Shown: one piece after another, positions 18,014-26,202 of the stretch | Layout: every line of letters begins with the position of its first letter | How positions within the stretch are numbered: the stretch's first letter is position 1 | Assembly (NCBI RefSeq): GCF_002736205.1 | Contig: NZ_CP024091.1 | Location: forward strand, 2,319,555 to 2,383,554 | DNA from: Pedobacter ginsengisoli | GTDB lineage: Bacteria > Bacteroidota > Bacteroidia > Sphingobacteriales > Sphingobacteriaceae | Length of the DNA stretch: 64,000 nt | Direction: 5' to 3' | Made by a program: the position numbers and the translations under genes | Notes under the pieces: generated by a model | Seen by the model: the letters and a program-made list of their open reading frames with translations, nothing else | Database searches by the model: none | What the model was told of the DNA's origin: nothing

Positions 18014-19441
18014 ATGTTAGAACAAAAAACAGCTTCATTAGGCAAGCTATCTCAAATTTTTACACTTATAAAACAAGCCCTTAAAGGCGAAGATCTCGAT
18101 TATACCCAAGGCAGTATTCGTAAAGCTGTTATTTTACTAGCCATTCCAATGATGCTGGAAATGGCTATGGAATCCGTATTTGCATTGGTAGATCTCTATT
18201 TTGTTGGGCATTTACACAACAGCAGCCATGCAATACAAACCGTAGGCCTTACAGAATCAGTACTTACTGTAATATACTCATTGGCAATTGGGATGAGTAT
18301 GGCAGCAACAGCTGTAGTAGCCAGAAGAATTGGCGAAAAAGATCCCGTTGCTGCTTCAAAAGCAGGAATGCAGGCTATAATAATTGCAGTTGCGTTTAAC
18401 CTGATCATCAGCATTGTAGGTCTTATTTACGCAACAGACATTTTATTGTTAATGGGTGCCTCGGCCGAAACAGCCGCACAAGGCACTACTTTTATGCGTA
18501 TCATGATGGGCGGTAGCGTTATCATTGTACTCCTCTTTCTTATCAATGGAATATTCAGAGGTGCAGGTAATGCAGCTATAGCCATGAGAAGTTTATGGAT
18601 TGCCAATATTGCCAACATCATTTTATGTCCTGTTTTAATTAATGGTTTTGGACCAATCCCAGCATTTGGCTTAACTGGCGCTGCAATGGCAACAAGTCTT
18701 GGTCGCGGTATTGGTGTTTGCTATCAGGTTTATCACCTTGTAAGCGATAAGGGCTTGCTAAAAGTAAAACTTTCGTACTTTAAACCTCATTTTGAACAGA
18801 TAAAAGCTTTATTAAAAATTGCTACTCCGGGTATTTTCCAATTTGTTATTGCATCATGCAGTTGGATATTTCTGGCACAACTGGTGGCCACAACAGGTGG
18901 CGATCATGGATCAGCAGGCTATCAAACGGCATTAAGGCTAATGATGTTCTTTATGCTTCCGGCATGGGGAATGAGCAACGCGGCGGCTACATTGGTTGGC
19001 CAGAATCTGGGTGCTAAACATATTGACCGCGCAGAACAGTCTGTAATGAAAACCGCTAAATATGTGGTAATTTATATGCTCTGTGTTATGGGCCTAACCT
19101 TTGGAGTTGGCAGGTATTTTATATCGTTTTTTAGTAATGATGTTTTAATACAGGAGGTTGCCAAAAATGCACTTCAGATTATGAGTGCAGGGTATATATT
19201 TTATGGTATTGGAATGGTTCTGATCTCAACCTTTAATGGTGCCGGTGATACATGGACACCTACATGGGTTAATCTTTTTGGATTTTGGCTGTTCCAGATC
19301 CCTTTAGGTTACTTTCTGGCTAAACACATGGAAATGGGACCTACGGGCGTATTTATTGCTATTCCTGTTGCCGAAACTGGTATTGCAATAGCAAGCTATA
19401 TCCTGTTTAGAATTGGGAAATGGAAGACCATAAAAGTCTAA
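18014..19441 (+). CDS. MATE family multidrug efflux transporter
   Basis: A 475-residue inner-membrane antiporter with twelve predicted helices in two homologous halves (about 40-240 and 260-470). N-half motifs: RKAVILLAIPMMLEMAMESVFALVDLYFVGHL and MSMAATAVVARRIGEKD. C-half motifs: LPAWGMSNAAATLVGQNLGA and NGAGDTWTPTW. Family members export cationic drugs and other toxic compounds with Na+ or H+. The N-terminal extension of about 35 residues is cytoplasmic. Expression is probably controlled by the leader peptide region directly upstream, which would make it an inducible pump; the inducer is inferred only from the RLR motif. Confidence 0.9.
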   Translation: MLEQKTASLGKLSQIFTLIKQALKGEDLDYTQGSIRKAVILLAIPMMLEMAMESVFALVDLYFVGHLHNSSHAIQTVGLTESVLTVIYSLAIGMSMAATAVVARRIGEKDPVAASKAGMQAIIIAVAFNLIISIVGLIYATDILLLMGASAETAAQGTTFMRIMMGGSVIIVLLFLINGIFRGAGNAAIAMRSLWIANIANIILCPVLINGFGPIPAFGLTGAAMATSLGRGIGVCYQVYHLVSDKGLLKVKLSYFKPHFEQIKALLKIATPGIFQFVIASCSWIFLAQLVATTGGDHGSAGYQTALRLMMFFMLPAWGMSNAAATLVGQNLGAKHIDRAEQSVMKTAKYVVIYMLCVMGLTFGVGRYFISFFSNDVLIQEVAKNALQIMSAGYIFYGIGMVLISTFNGAGDTWTPTWVNLFGFWLFQIPLGYFLAKHMEMGPTGVFIAIPVAETGIAIASYILFRIGKWKTIKV

Positions 19442-19458
19442 CCATATTTGTGGTTAGC

Positions 19459-19492
19459 ATATCGTCATTCTGAGAAATCAGAATGACGATAT
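19459..19492. terminator. Hairpin with GAAA tetraloop between convergent genes
   Basis: ATATCGTCATTCTGA (19459-19473) and its exact complement (19478-19492) enclose the tetraloop GAAA. It lies 17 bases after the MATE stop and 4 bases before the end of the convergent DUF983 gene. The stem core ATCGTC(A/C)TTCTGA recurs in the hairpin at 21471-21502. Confidence 0.8.
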
Positions 19493-19496
19493 TATA

Positions 19497-19925
19497 TTAG
19501 TGTACGATCCCTACTGTTTTAGCTTCGGGATCATACCCCAACCCTGGTGTAAGCCAGTGTAATAAAAATACTCTCGAATAACGGTAATTAAATGGAGCGA
19601 ATAAAAATACCCCTACCATAATAATGGCAATATACATCCAAAGATTCTCGTATGTAAGCTCTACACCAAGTACATATGCCGCTACGGCAATGGTAATCAT
19701 TTCGGCAACATTCATAGCATAACTAATAAACATTGCTACATAAAAAAAGCCAGGCTCCCTTTCAAAGCGAAGGTTACATACCGAACAATACTCATTAGTT
19801 GTTTGCCCCTTAAATGCATAAAGCTTCCCAGAAAATATAGGACCTTTTCTGCATCTCGGACATTTACACTCTACAACAGCCTGTAATTTTGATATTGGTT
19901 TCATAACTTTAATATTATGAAACAA
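19497..19925 (-). CDS. DUF983 family zinc-ribbon membrane protein
   Basis: A 142-residue protein. Two CxxC pairs (CPRCRKGPIF near residue 20 and CSVCNLRFE near 43) form a zinc ribbon. Two transmembrane helices follow (about 64-88 and 95-117, with FYVAMFISYAMNVAEMITIAV). Function of the family is unknown. The frame may start at MKPISKLQAV (residue 8), which lacks a better upstream signal, so either start is possible. Confidence 0.8.
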   Translation of the reverse strand: MFHNIKVMKPISKLQAVVECKCPRCRKGPIFSGKLYAFKGQTTNEYCSVCNLRFEREPGFFYVAMFISYAMNVAEMITIAVAAYVLGVELTYENLWMYIAIIMVGVFLFAPFNYRYSRVFLLHWLTPGLGYDPEAKTVGIVH

Positions 19926-19968
19926 AAATACGGCATATTAACTATTTAATTTATGATCCAGATCATAC

Positions 19969-20550
19969 TTAAATTTTAATGATTTTGCCTCTTATTAGCT
20001 TCAGTTCCTTTTGATCGGATAGCTTTTTTATAATTCGGATTACGGTTTCAACCCTCAAACCGCTCATATCTGCAAGCTGCTGCCTTGTTACTTTTAGCTC
20101 CTGGTTATGCTCCACATCTTTAAACAGGTATGCAGTAAGCGTTCTTATCCGGTGCTCTGCATGTTCGTTTGCCAATTCTTCGAGCATCATAGATTTATAA
20201 AATAAGCGATGGCTAAGCGTTTGAATTAGCTTCATACTAAAATCAGGATGTTGTTTCAGTATTTTAAAAAAATCATCGCTCTTTACAATTATAATTTCTG
20301 AATCCTGAGTAGCAATAGTATAAGCCAGATACGGTTTATTAACCAGTAAGGCCGGCTCTCCAAAATACTCGTTAGTTTTAAAGATACCTTGAATAAATTC
20401 TTTACCATCATCATTTACAGTTACCATTCGCACCTTGCCGCTCTTTATAAAATAAACGGCTCTGGGTTTAGCTCCCGGTTCATAAATAACTTCCCCTTTT
20501 TTATAAAAATTGGGCTTAAAATTATTATCTAACAAATACTTAAGTATCAT
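19969..20550 (-). CDS. Crp/Fnr family transcriptional regulator
   Basis: A 193-residue regulator with an N-terminal cyclic-nucleotide-binding-type beta roll (about 15-115: GEVIYEPGAKPRAVYFIKSGKVRM and EYFGEPALL) and a C-terminal winged helix (about 145-193: LTRQQLADMSGLRVETVIRIIKKLSDQ). No N-terminal Cys cluster is present, so an Fnr-type iron-sulfur sensor is unlikely. It diverges from the outer-membrane protein gene, and the shared region holds an 18-bp perfect inverted repeat that is a natural candidate operator. Confidence 0.87.
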   Translation of the reverse strand: MILKYLLDNNFKPNFYKKGEVIYEPGAKPRAVYFIKSGKVRMVTVNDDGKEFIQGIFKTNEYFGEPALLVNKPYLAYTIATQDSEIIIVKSDDFFKILKQHPDFSMKLIQTLSHRLFYKSMMLEELANEHAEHRIRTLTAYLFKDVEHNQELKVTRQQLADMSGLRVETVIRIIKKLSDQKELKLIRGKIIKI

Positions 20551-20588
20551 GATATGCAGTAAAAATTTAATCTACTAAGATAAATATA

Positions 20589-20628
20589 CCTCAAAAAAAA
20601 TACCCAATAATGGGTATTTTTTTTGAGG
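20589..20628. promoter_or_regulatory. 18-bp perfect inverted repeat (candidate operator)
   Basis: CCTCAAAAAAAATACCCA (20589-20606) and its exact complement (20611-20628) are separated by ATAA. The centre TACCCA-ATAA-TGGGTA has dyad symmetry. It lies between the divergent Crp/Fnr-type regulator and the outer-membrane protein, and its right arm covers the -33 element of the rightward promoter. It could also act as an RNA hairpin. Confidence 0.7.
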
Positions 20629-20648
20629 ACTACCTATATGTAACTTTG
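20622..20648 (+). promoter_or_regulatory. Promoter of outer-membrane protein gene
   Basis: TTTG (20622-20625) and TAACTTTG (20641-20648) fit the Bacteroidota consensus, with a 15-base gap. The -33 element is inside the inverted repeat, so a bound regulator could block or recruit polymerase. Confidence 0.6.
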
Positions 20649-20679
20649 AAGAAATAAAACAATAAAAAAAGAGAAAATT

Positions 20680-21462
20680 ATGAGAAAAAATTTTACTAAA
20701 ACAATCGCATTTTTCAGCTTGATGGCCATCTTTACTATTGCTACTACTACTGCAGTGCATGCACAGGGTTCAAATTATGATGATTCTGATGAGAAAAATT
20801 TAGTTAAATGGAATGTAGGGGCATTACTACTAAAGAATTTTTCATTTCAATATGAACGTGCAATTACACCAAAAATCTCTGGTGCAGTAGGCATTAGGTT
20901 TTCTCCTAAATCGGGTGTTCCTTTTAGCTCTGCGCTTAAAAACGCCATTGATGACGATGAAACATGGGCAAGCATTAAGGATTTTAAAACCGGAAACTTT
21001 GCCATAACTCCAGAGGTTAGATTTTACTTAGGAAAAGGCGGATTTCAAGGATTTTATATAGCTCCTTTTATCAGATATGCCAACTATACTGCTGAAGTGC
21101 CTTATAGCTTCGACGTTGAGGATGGCGCCGGAAACTCAAGAACTGAAGTTATAGAACTTGATGGAAATGTTAATTCATTTACAGGCGGACTTCTTTTTGG
21201 TGCACAATGGAAAATTGCAAAAAGATTTGCAATAGACTGGTGGATTTTAGGTCCTAATTATGGTACTTCTAACGGAAATATTTCCGGAAATAAAGCATTA
21301 AATCAACAGGAACAAGATGCTCTTCGCGAGACACTTAAGGATCTGGAAGATTTGCCGGTAGTTAAAACCAAATCAAGTGTGGATGCAAATGGTGCAAGAG
21401 TTGATTTTGATGGCCCATGGGCTGGGTTTAGAGCCGGGTTAAGTGTAGGATTTAGATTTTAG
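20680..21462 (+). CDS. Outer-membrane beta-barrel protein
   Basis: A 260-residue protein with signal peptide (IAFFSLMAIFTIATTTAVHA, cut near residue 28). Alternating beta strands end in an aromatic C terminus (GLSVGFRF) typical of barrels assembled by BamA. The region VKWNVGALLLKNFSFQYERAITPKISGAVGIRFSPKSG resembles DUF3575-type barrels. Two acidic insertions are probably loops. Role unknown. The gene has its own promoter next to a divergent Crp-type regulator, suggesting that regulator controls it. Confidence 0.75.
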   Translation: MRKNFTKTIAFFSLMAIFTIATTTAVHAQGSNYDDSDEKNLVKWNVGALLLKNFSFQYERAITPKISGAVGIRFSPKSGVPFSSALKNAIDDDETWASIKDFKTGNFAITPEVRFYLGKGGFQGFYIAPFIRYANYTAEVPYSFDVEDGAGNSRTEVIELDGNVNSFTGGLLFGAQWKIAKRFAIDWWILGPNYGTSNGNISGNKALNQQEQDALRETLKDLEDLPVVKTKSSVDANGARVDFDGPWAGFRAGLSVGFRF

Positions 21463-21470
21463 ATATATCG

Positions 21471-21502
21471 ATCGTCCTTCTGAAATAAAACAGAAGGACG
21501 AT
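21471..21502. terminator. Hairpin between convergent genes
   Basis: ATCGTCCTTCTG (21471-21482) and its exact complement (21491-21502) with an 8-base A-rich loop, between the barrel gene and ddl. The stem sequence is nearly that of the hairpin at 19459. Confidence 0.8.
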
Positions 21503-21517
21503 TTGACTAAATAGCTA

Positions 21518-22504
21518 CTATCCTATTGTTTCCTTAATAAGTTTGGTATAAAAATCATTAAGTTTCATTCCCATTGCAGCAACTTGCTGAGGAATAAAGC
21601 TGGTAGCAGTTTGTCCGGGTATCGTATTTATCTCGATGAAATAAAAATCACCTTCATCTTCTGTAAGTATAAAATCTATACGAACTACACCGCGACAGTT
21701 TAACTTAACGTAAACATCTTTAGCTATTTTAGCTACCCTATCTCTTGTTTCTTCTTTAAGTGGTGCAGGTGTTGTTTCAGTTGCTACACCTGGAGTATAT
21801 TTAGCTTCAAAATCAAAAAACTCCTTAGCCGTTTCTACTTCAGTAATAGGCAGCACTTCTATTTTACCATCAAGCTTTACCACACCAACGGTAAATTCCC
21901 TACCAGATATAAACTCTTCTATCAGAATCTGATTATCCTCATTAAAAGCTTTTTCAAGCGCAGCTTCCAAATCATTACCATGATTTACCTTGCTCATACC
22001 TATACTGCTGCCGCCATTATTTGGCTTAACAAAATAAGGCAGTTTAAGGTCTTTTTTAAGCTGAGCCAGATCGTATGGTGTATTCTTAAAAATCTGTGCA
22101 GATTTAGCAACATTTAACTTATCAATACCCTGTACAATTGCTTTAGTATAACCTTTGTTCATAGTAATGGCCGATGTAAGTGCATCGCAAGTGGTATAAG
22201 GAATGTTAAGCATATCAAAATACCCCTGTAGTTTACCATCTTCGCCCGGCGCGCCATGTATCGCTATAAAAACACCTTCGAACTTTATCTTTCTACCTTT
22301 AATGGTAAGAGAAAAATCATTACGGTCTACCTCTATTTTTACTGAATCGGCAGGCTCATAAAACCACCCCTGCTGAGTAAGCATAATTTTATATACATCG
22401 AACTTATTAGTATCTAAATTCTGTGCAATTGTTGCGGCACTTTTAACGGAAACTACCCATTCGCCAGTAGTACCTCCGGTTAGCAATGCTATTGTTTTCT
22501 TCAT
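21518..22504 (-). CDS. ddl: D-alanine--D-alanine ligase
   Basis: ATP-grasp enzyme making the D-Ala-D-Ala end of the peptidoglycan stem, 328 residues. Motifs: IALLTGGTTGEWVVSVKSA, GVFIAIHGAPGEDGKLQGYFDML, YTTCDALTSAITMNKGYTK, FVKPNNGGSSIGMSKV, and FIEINTIPGQTATSFIPQQ at the active site. The residue after QGYFDML...Y TT is Thr/Cys-rich rather than a Lac-type change, so the D-Ala product is expected. It diverges from the PASTA / mltG cell-wall cluster. Confidence 0.94.
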   Translation of the reverse strand: MKKTIALLTGGTTGEWVVSVKSAATIAQNLDTNKFDVYKIMLTQQGWFYEPADSVKIEVDRNDFSLTIKGRKIKFEGVFIAIHGAPGEDGKLQGYFDMLNIPYTTCDALTSAITMNKGYTKAIVQGIDKLNVAKSAQIFKNTPYDLAQLKKDLKLPYFVKPNNGGSSIGMSKVNHGNDLEAALEKAFNEDNQILIEEFISGREFTVGVVKLDGKIEVLPITEVETAKEFFDFEAKYTPGVATETTPAPLKEETRDRVAKIAKDVYVKLNCRGVVRIDFILTEDEGDFYFIEINTIPGQTATSFIPQQVAAMGMKLNDFYTKLIKETIG

Positions 22505-22699
22505 ATTATAATCTGTTTATGGGGCATCGTTCTTAATAGCTGTCCCGAAATTGGTTACTTCATATCATTAGCAATACAATCATCTTAACGATCGTTTTAG
22601 CTCAAGCAAACATTCAGAACAGCAATATCAAAGAAGCTCAAAAATATAAATTAGTTGGTGCAGATGTCATTTTAATTCCAATAAAATATTATTTTAATC

Positions 22700-22707
22700 T
22701 AAATTTG
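22700..22707 (+). promoter_or_regulatory. Possible -7 element before the PASTA gene
   Basis: TAAATTTG matches TAnnTTTG 30 bases before the ATG at 22737. No well-spaced -33 element is visible. The rest of the 232-base gap from the ddl start shows nothing else convincing. Confidence 0.35.
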
Positions 22708-22736
22708 AACGCTATACCTTCAGAAGAGAAAAACGC

Positions 22737-23507
22737 ATGGGCAAATTCATATCTTATTTAAAAACAAATTCATTTAGAAACAACCTTATTGCAGCAGTAA
22801 TTACTGTTGCTGTAATTTTATTTATCGCATTCTTTAGCTTAAGGTATTACACCAAACATGGTCAGGGTTTAAACGTACCTTCACTTAAAGGCTTATCGTT
22901 TACACAAGCCGTTAGTAAACTGGAACAGTTAGGTTTACGATACGAGGTTGATTCTGTTTATATTGGCGACACCCCTCCGGGAACAGTTATAGATCAGGAT
23001 CCGAACCCTGAAACTTTTGTAAAAGACAACCGGACAATTTACTTGACGGTGAGCATGAACAGGGCTCCAAATGTTAAGTTTCCGGATGTAGAATTTAAAT
23101 CGCTAAGACAGGCTCAGGCAATAATTGAAAGTTTTGGCCTAAAACTTGGAGATACCACTTACAAGCCAGACGTAAGCAGAGATGTTGTATTACAGGCTTC
23201 ATTTGGCAACCAACCAATTAAAGTTGGAGAAATGATCCCTAAAGGATCAAGAATAGACTTTTTATTGGGCGATGGTAAAGGAAATGAAGAAGTAGACATC
23301 CCAACACTTATTGGTTTAACTAAAGATGAAGCATTATTCGCCCTAAGAAACGGTGCAATGCTAAACCTTGGATCAGTAACTTACGAAGGTGTAATTACCG
23401 ATTCGGCAAATGCTGTAATTATTAAACAAGACCCGTTTGTTACGGATTCTGTTACTAAAGTTAAAATCGGAACACTGGTAAACATTACATTATCTAACAA
23501 AAAATAA
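22737..23507 (+). CDS. PASTA-domain membrane protein
   Basis: A 256-residue protein with an N-terminal membrane helix (about 17-35) and three extracytoplasmic PASTA repeats (about 42-110, 112-178 and 185-253). Each has the typical form: VPSLKGLSFTQAVSKLEQLGL, FPDVEFKSLRQAQAIIESFGL and IPTLIGLTKDEALFALRN. There is no kinase or transpeptidase domain, so it is a stand-alone PASTA protein, presumably a peptidoglycan-binding partner. It sits upstream of mltG and divergent from ddl, which supports a cell-wall role. Confidence 0.88.
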   Translation: MGKFISYLKTNSFRNNLIAAVITVAVILFIAFFSLRYYTKHGQGLNVPSLKGLSFTQAVSKLEQLGLRYEVDSVYIGDTPPGTVIDQDPNPETFVKDNRTIYLTVSMNRAPNVKFPDVEFKSLRQAQAIIESFGLKLGDTTYKPDVSRDVVLQASFGNQPIKVGEMIPKGSRIDFLLGDGKGNEEVDIPTLIGLTKDEALFALRNGAMLNLGSVTYEGVITDSANAVIIKQDPFVTDSVTKVKIGTLVNITLSNKK

Positions 23508-23526
23508 CCATTACTATCATTTATAT

Positions 23527-24585
23527 ATGTCAAACGAAGAAAATAAAACAGGTCTTAAAAAGGGCACCAAGATCATATTAGGCCTACTATTCGTTATTTT
23601 AATTGCCGGCGGCGTTTACGGGCTTAAATTATATAAAGTATATTTTGCACCAAATGTTACAGGCAATGAAAAGTACTTATACGTAAGAACCGGGTATAAT
23701 ATAGACGACCTGTTTAAAGAAATAAAACTAAAAGATATGTTAACTGATATAGGTTCTTTTAGTGAAGCATCGGGCAAAATGCAGCTTGCACGTTCTTTAA
23801 AACCAGGACGTTATAAGCTTGCAAAAGGAATGAATAACCGCAGCATTATTAATATGTTGAAATCGGGCAATCAGGATCCTGTAAAGCTTAAGTTTCAAAA
23901 CTTAAGAAAGAAAGAAAACTTTGCCGGTTATTTATCAAGGAACCTTGAACCGGATTCTTTAACTTTTATAAATCTGCTTGATTCGACTTCGTTACTTGAA
24001 AAGTATGGCTTTAATAAAGACAATAGTTATGTAATGTTTATTCCAAATACTTACGAGATGTATTGGAATGTGAGCGTACCTGAGTTTTTTGACAGAATGC
24101 ATGCTGAATATGATAAGTTCTGGAACGCAGACCGCAAACAAAAGGCTGCATCATTAAACTTAACTCCTATCCAGGTTTCTATTTTAGCTTCAATTGTTGA
24201 TGCTGAGGCTCTGTACGACAAGGAGATGCCTATTATTGCTGGTTTGTACTTAAACCGCTTAAATAAAGGTATTCTGCTTCAGGCAGATCCTACTGTTATT
24301 TTTGCAAATAACGATTTTACGGTTAAACGTGTTACCAATTCACTTTTAAGCACACCATCAAGATACAACACTTATAAATATGCTGGTTTGCCACCGGGAC
24401 CGATTATGATGCCGAGTATTAATGCTATTGATGCTGTTTTAAACCGTGACAACAACAATTACATCTACATGTGTGCTAAAGAAGATTTCTCCGGCTATCA
24501 TAATTTTGCGGTAACTGTTCAGGAACATGAAAAAAACGCAAAAAAATACAGAGATGCTTTAAACAAACGCAATATCTTTAAATAA
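23527..24585 (+). CDS. mltG: Endolytic transglycosylase MltG
   Basis: Inner-membrane lytic transglycosylase that cuts nascent glycan strands, 352 residues with one N-terminal helix (about 15-34). A LysM-like region is followed by the YceG catalytic domain with LASIVDAEA, NRLNKGILLQADPTVIFA, and the C-terminal YAGLPPGPIMMPSINAIDAVL. The position that reads V-E-K-E in the E. coli enzyme reads V-D-A-E here; the second Glu is kept. It follows the PASTA gene by 19 bases. Its stop overlaps the next start by one base (TAATG). Confidence 0.92.
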   Translation: MSNEENKTGLKKGTKIILGLLFVILIAGGVYGLKLYKVYFAPNVTGNEKYLYVRTGYNIDDLFKEIKLKDMLTDIGSFSEASGKMQLARSLKPGRYKLAKGMNNRSIINMLKSGNQDPVKLKFQNLRKKENFAGYLSRNLEPDSLTFINLLDSTSLLEKYGFNKDNSYVMFIPNTYEMYWNVSVPEFFDRMHAEYDKFWNADRKQKAASLNLTPIQVSILASIVDAEALYDKEMPIIAGLYLNRLNKGILLQADPTVIFANNDFTVKRVTNSLLSTPSRYNTYKYAGLPPGPIMMPSINAIDAVLNRDNNNYIYMCAKEDFSGYHNFAVTVQEHEKNAKKYRDALNKRNIFK

Positions 24586-24992
24586 TGTACACTCATACCA
24601 CCAAAATAAGGGTTAGGTACGGCGAAACCGACCAAATGGGATACGTTTATTACGGCAATTACGCTGAATATTATGAGGTTGCGCGTGTAGAGATGCTGAG
24701 AAGTTTGGGCATGGATTATGCTGGAATGGAGAGCAGCGGTGTAATGATGCCTGTTTTAGAGCTAAACTGCAAGTACATTAAGCCTGCTTTATATGACCAG
24801 GAAATAACTATTAAAACAACCATTCATGACCTTCCGGGGGTAAGAATACATTTTAAGTATGAATTAACGAATCCGGCCGGGGAACTTATAAACATTGGAA
24901 CAACTACGCTGGTATTTGTAGATATGGCAAAGAACAAGCCTTGTTCTCCACCAGAAAATTTTATGGAGAAGTTAAAGGTATTTTTTAATTAA
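24585..24992 (+). CDS. Acyl-CoA thioesterase, YbgC/FadM type
   Basis: A 135-residue hot-dog thioesterase. The motif VRYGETDQMGYVYYGNYAEYYEVARVEMLRSLG includes the catalytic Asp in TDQMG. The C terminus is LVFVDMAKNKPCSPPENF. It is translationally coupled to mltG and followed after 9 bases by the BrkB gene. In other bacteria YbgC works with phospholipid-related acyl transfer at the envelope, which fits this cell-wall neighbourhood. Confidence 0.9.
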   Translation: MYTHTTKIRVRYGETDQMGYVYYGNYAEYYEVARVEMLRSLGMDYAGMESSGVMMPVLELNCKYIKPALYDQEITIKTTIHDLPGVRIHFKYELTNPAGELINIGTTTLVFVDMAKNKPCSPPENFMEKLKVFFN

Positions 24993-25001
24993 ATTTGATA
25001 G

Positions 25002-25982
25002 ATGGAGTGGATTCATAAGCAGCTTTTAAAAATCAAACTTTATTCTATGTTTATAAGCTGGACTAAGGTTTGTGTTTTACCAGGCTTTAGTCCACTTCCC
25101 ATATATACTGTTGCCACATTCTTTTTTAAGGAGATTGGTAAAGATTCTTTAGTGAATAAGGCTTCGTCGCTTGCCTATAATTTTATGCTGGCTATTTTTC
25201 CGGCCATCATTTTCTTATTTACCCTTATACCTTTTATACCTAAAAAAATTGGTTTTCAGGATCAGTTGATGAACCTGATTATTCTGGTTTTACCCGAAGA
25301 TGCTTACAAGGCTTTTAGTACTACTCTTGATGAGATAGTGCATAAGCAAAACAGTAGTTTGCTTTCGTTCGGTTTTATATTGTCATTATTCTTTGCAACA
25401 AATGGTGTTCATAATTTGATGATGGCTTTTAACAAATCATCGTTGATTATTGAAACACGCAGTTGGATAAAACAGCGTTTAATTGCCGTTTTATTAACGC
25501 TGGTGATTGTTTTTTCGGTAATTACCTGTATTACTGCAATGGCAATTGGCGAAATAGCGTTAAACCGGCTTAACATTCAGGCAAGTTTTACAACTTTTGC
25601 CATACAGCTTACCAGATGGGCATTGCTTGGAGTATTGTATTTTGTAACAATCTCTATCCTTTATAGGTACGGCCCTGCCCATGCAAAAAAGTGGAAGTTT
25701 TTTAGTGCCGGTTCATGGCTGGCCACTATACTGGCTTTTCTTACTATTTGGGGTTTTTCTTTTTACATCAACAACTTCAGTTCTTATAATAAAGTTTATG
25801 GTTCTATTGGAACACTTATCGTTATTATGATATGGCTTTATTTAAATTCTCTGATACTTTTGGTAGGTTTTGAGTTAAATGCGAGCGTAGATCTGTCGAA
25901 ACGCAGTGTTAAAATCATCAGGCCGAACTTCAATTTGTTCAAAAAAACGGCTCCAATAGAGGAAAAACTAGGGAAAAGATAA
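25002..25982 (+). CDS. YihY/BrkB family membrane protein
   Basis: A 326-residue inner-membrane protein with six to seven helices. Conserved features: KASSLAYNFMLAIFPAIIFLFTL (about 50-72), FFATNGVHNLMMAFNKS, and YGSIGTLIVIMIWLYLNSLILLVGFELNA near the C terminus. Family members were once called RNase BN; the molecular role is unsettled (a transporter-like function is suspected). It is the last gene of the PASTA-mltG-thioesterase run. No terminator is visible before the tRNA promoter. Confidence 0.88.
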   Translation: MEWIHKQLLKIKLYSMFISWTKVCVLPGFSPLPIYTVATFFFKEIGKDSLVNKASSLAYNFMLAIFPAIIFLFTLIPFIPKKIGFQDQLMNLIILVLPEDAYKAFSTTLDEIVHKQNSSLLSFGFILSLFFATNGVHNLMMAFNKSSLIIETRSWIKQRLIAVLLTLVIVFSVITCITAMAIGEIALNRLNIQASFTTFAIQLTRWALLGVLYFVTISILYRYGPAHAKKWKFFSAGSWLATILAFLTIWGFSFYINNFSSYNKVYGSIGTLIVIMIWLYLNSLILLVGFELNASVDLSKRSVKIIRPNFNLFKKTAPIEEKLGKR

Positions 25983-26041
25983 ATTTTTCTCACTCATTTT
26001 TAGCGCGTTATCATTTTTAAATGAAATTATATAAATATTAA

Positions 26042-26072
26042 TTTGCAAAATCGAGCCGTATTTGTACTTTTG
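26042..26072 (+). promoter_or_regulatory. tRNA-Ser promoter (first copy)
   Basis: TTTG at 26042-26045 and TACTTTTG at 26065-26072 with a 19-base gap, a textbook Bacteroidota promoter. The tRNA begins six bases after the -7 element, so the 5' leader is very short. Confidence 0.8.
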
Positions 26073-26077
26073 CCTCC

Positions 26078-26162
26078 GGAAAGCTGGCAGAGTGGTCGAA
26101 TGCGGCAGTCTTGAAAACTGTTGACTGTCATAGGTCCGGGGGTTCGAATCCCTCGCTTTCCG
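26078..26162 (+). tRNA. tRNA-Ser (anticodon UGA)
   Basis: An 85-base class II tRNA. The acceptor stem is GGAAAGC / GCTTTCC with discriminator G. The anticodon stem-loop GCAGT-CTTGAAA-ACTGT places TGA as the anticodon. A long variable arm and a T-arm with GGTTCGAATCCC follow. CCA is not encoded. It is almost identical to the gene at 28006. Confidence 0.96.
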
Positions 26163-26165
26163 CAG

Positions 26166-26199
26166 AGCCCTGAGAAGCATAAATTCTCAGGGCTTTTTT
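26166..26199 (+). terminator. tRNA-Ser terminator
   Basis: AGCCCTGAGAA (26166-26176) and its complement (26184-26194) enclose a 7-base loop and are followed by a T run. It also ends the convergent antiporter gene, whose stop is at 26203. Confidence 0.9.
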
Positions 26200-26202
26200 G
26201 CG

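Noticed and set aside
22540..22760. Open frame on the plus strand running into the PASTA gene start (about 65 codons)
   Set aside because: It has no ATG, GTG or well-placed TTG and overlaps the PASTA start in another frame; composition is that of AT-rich intergenic DNA.
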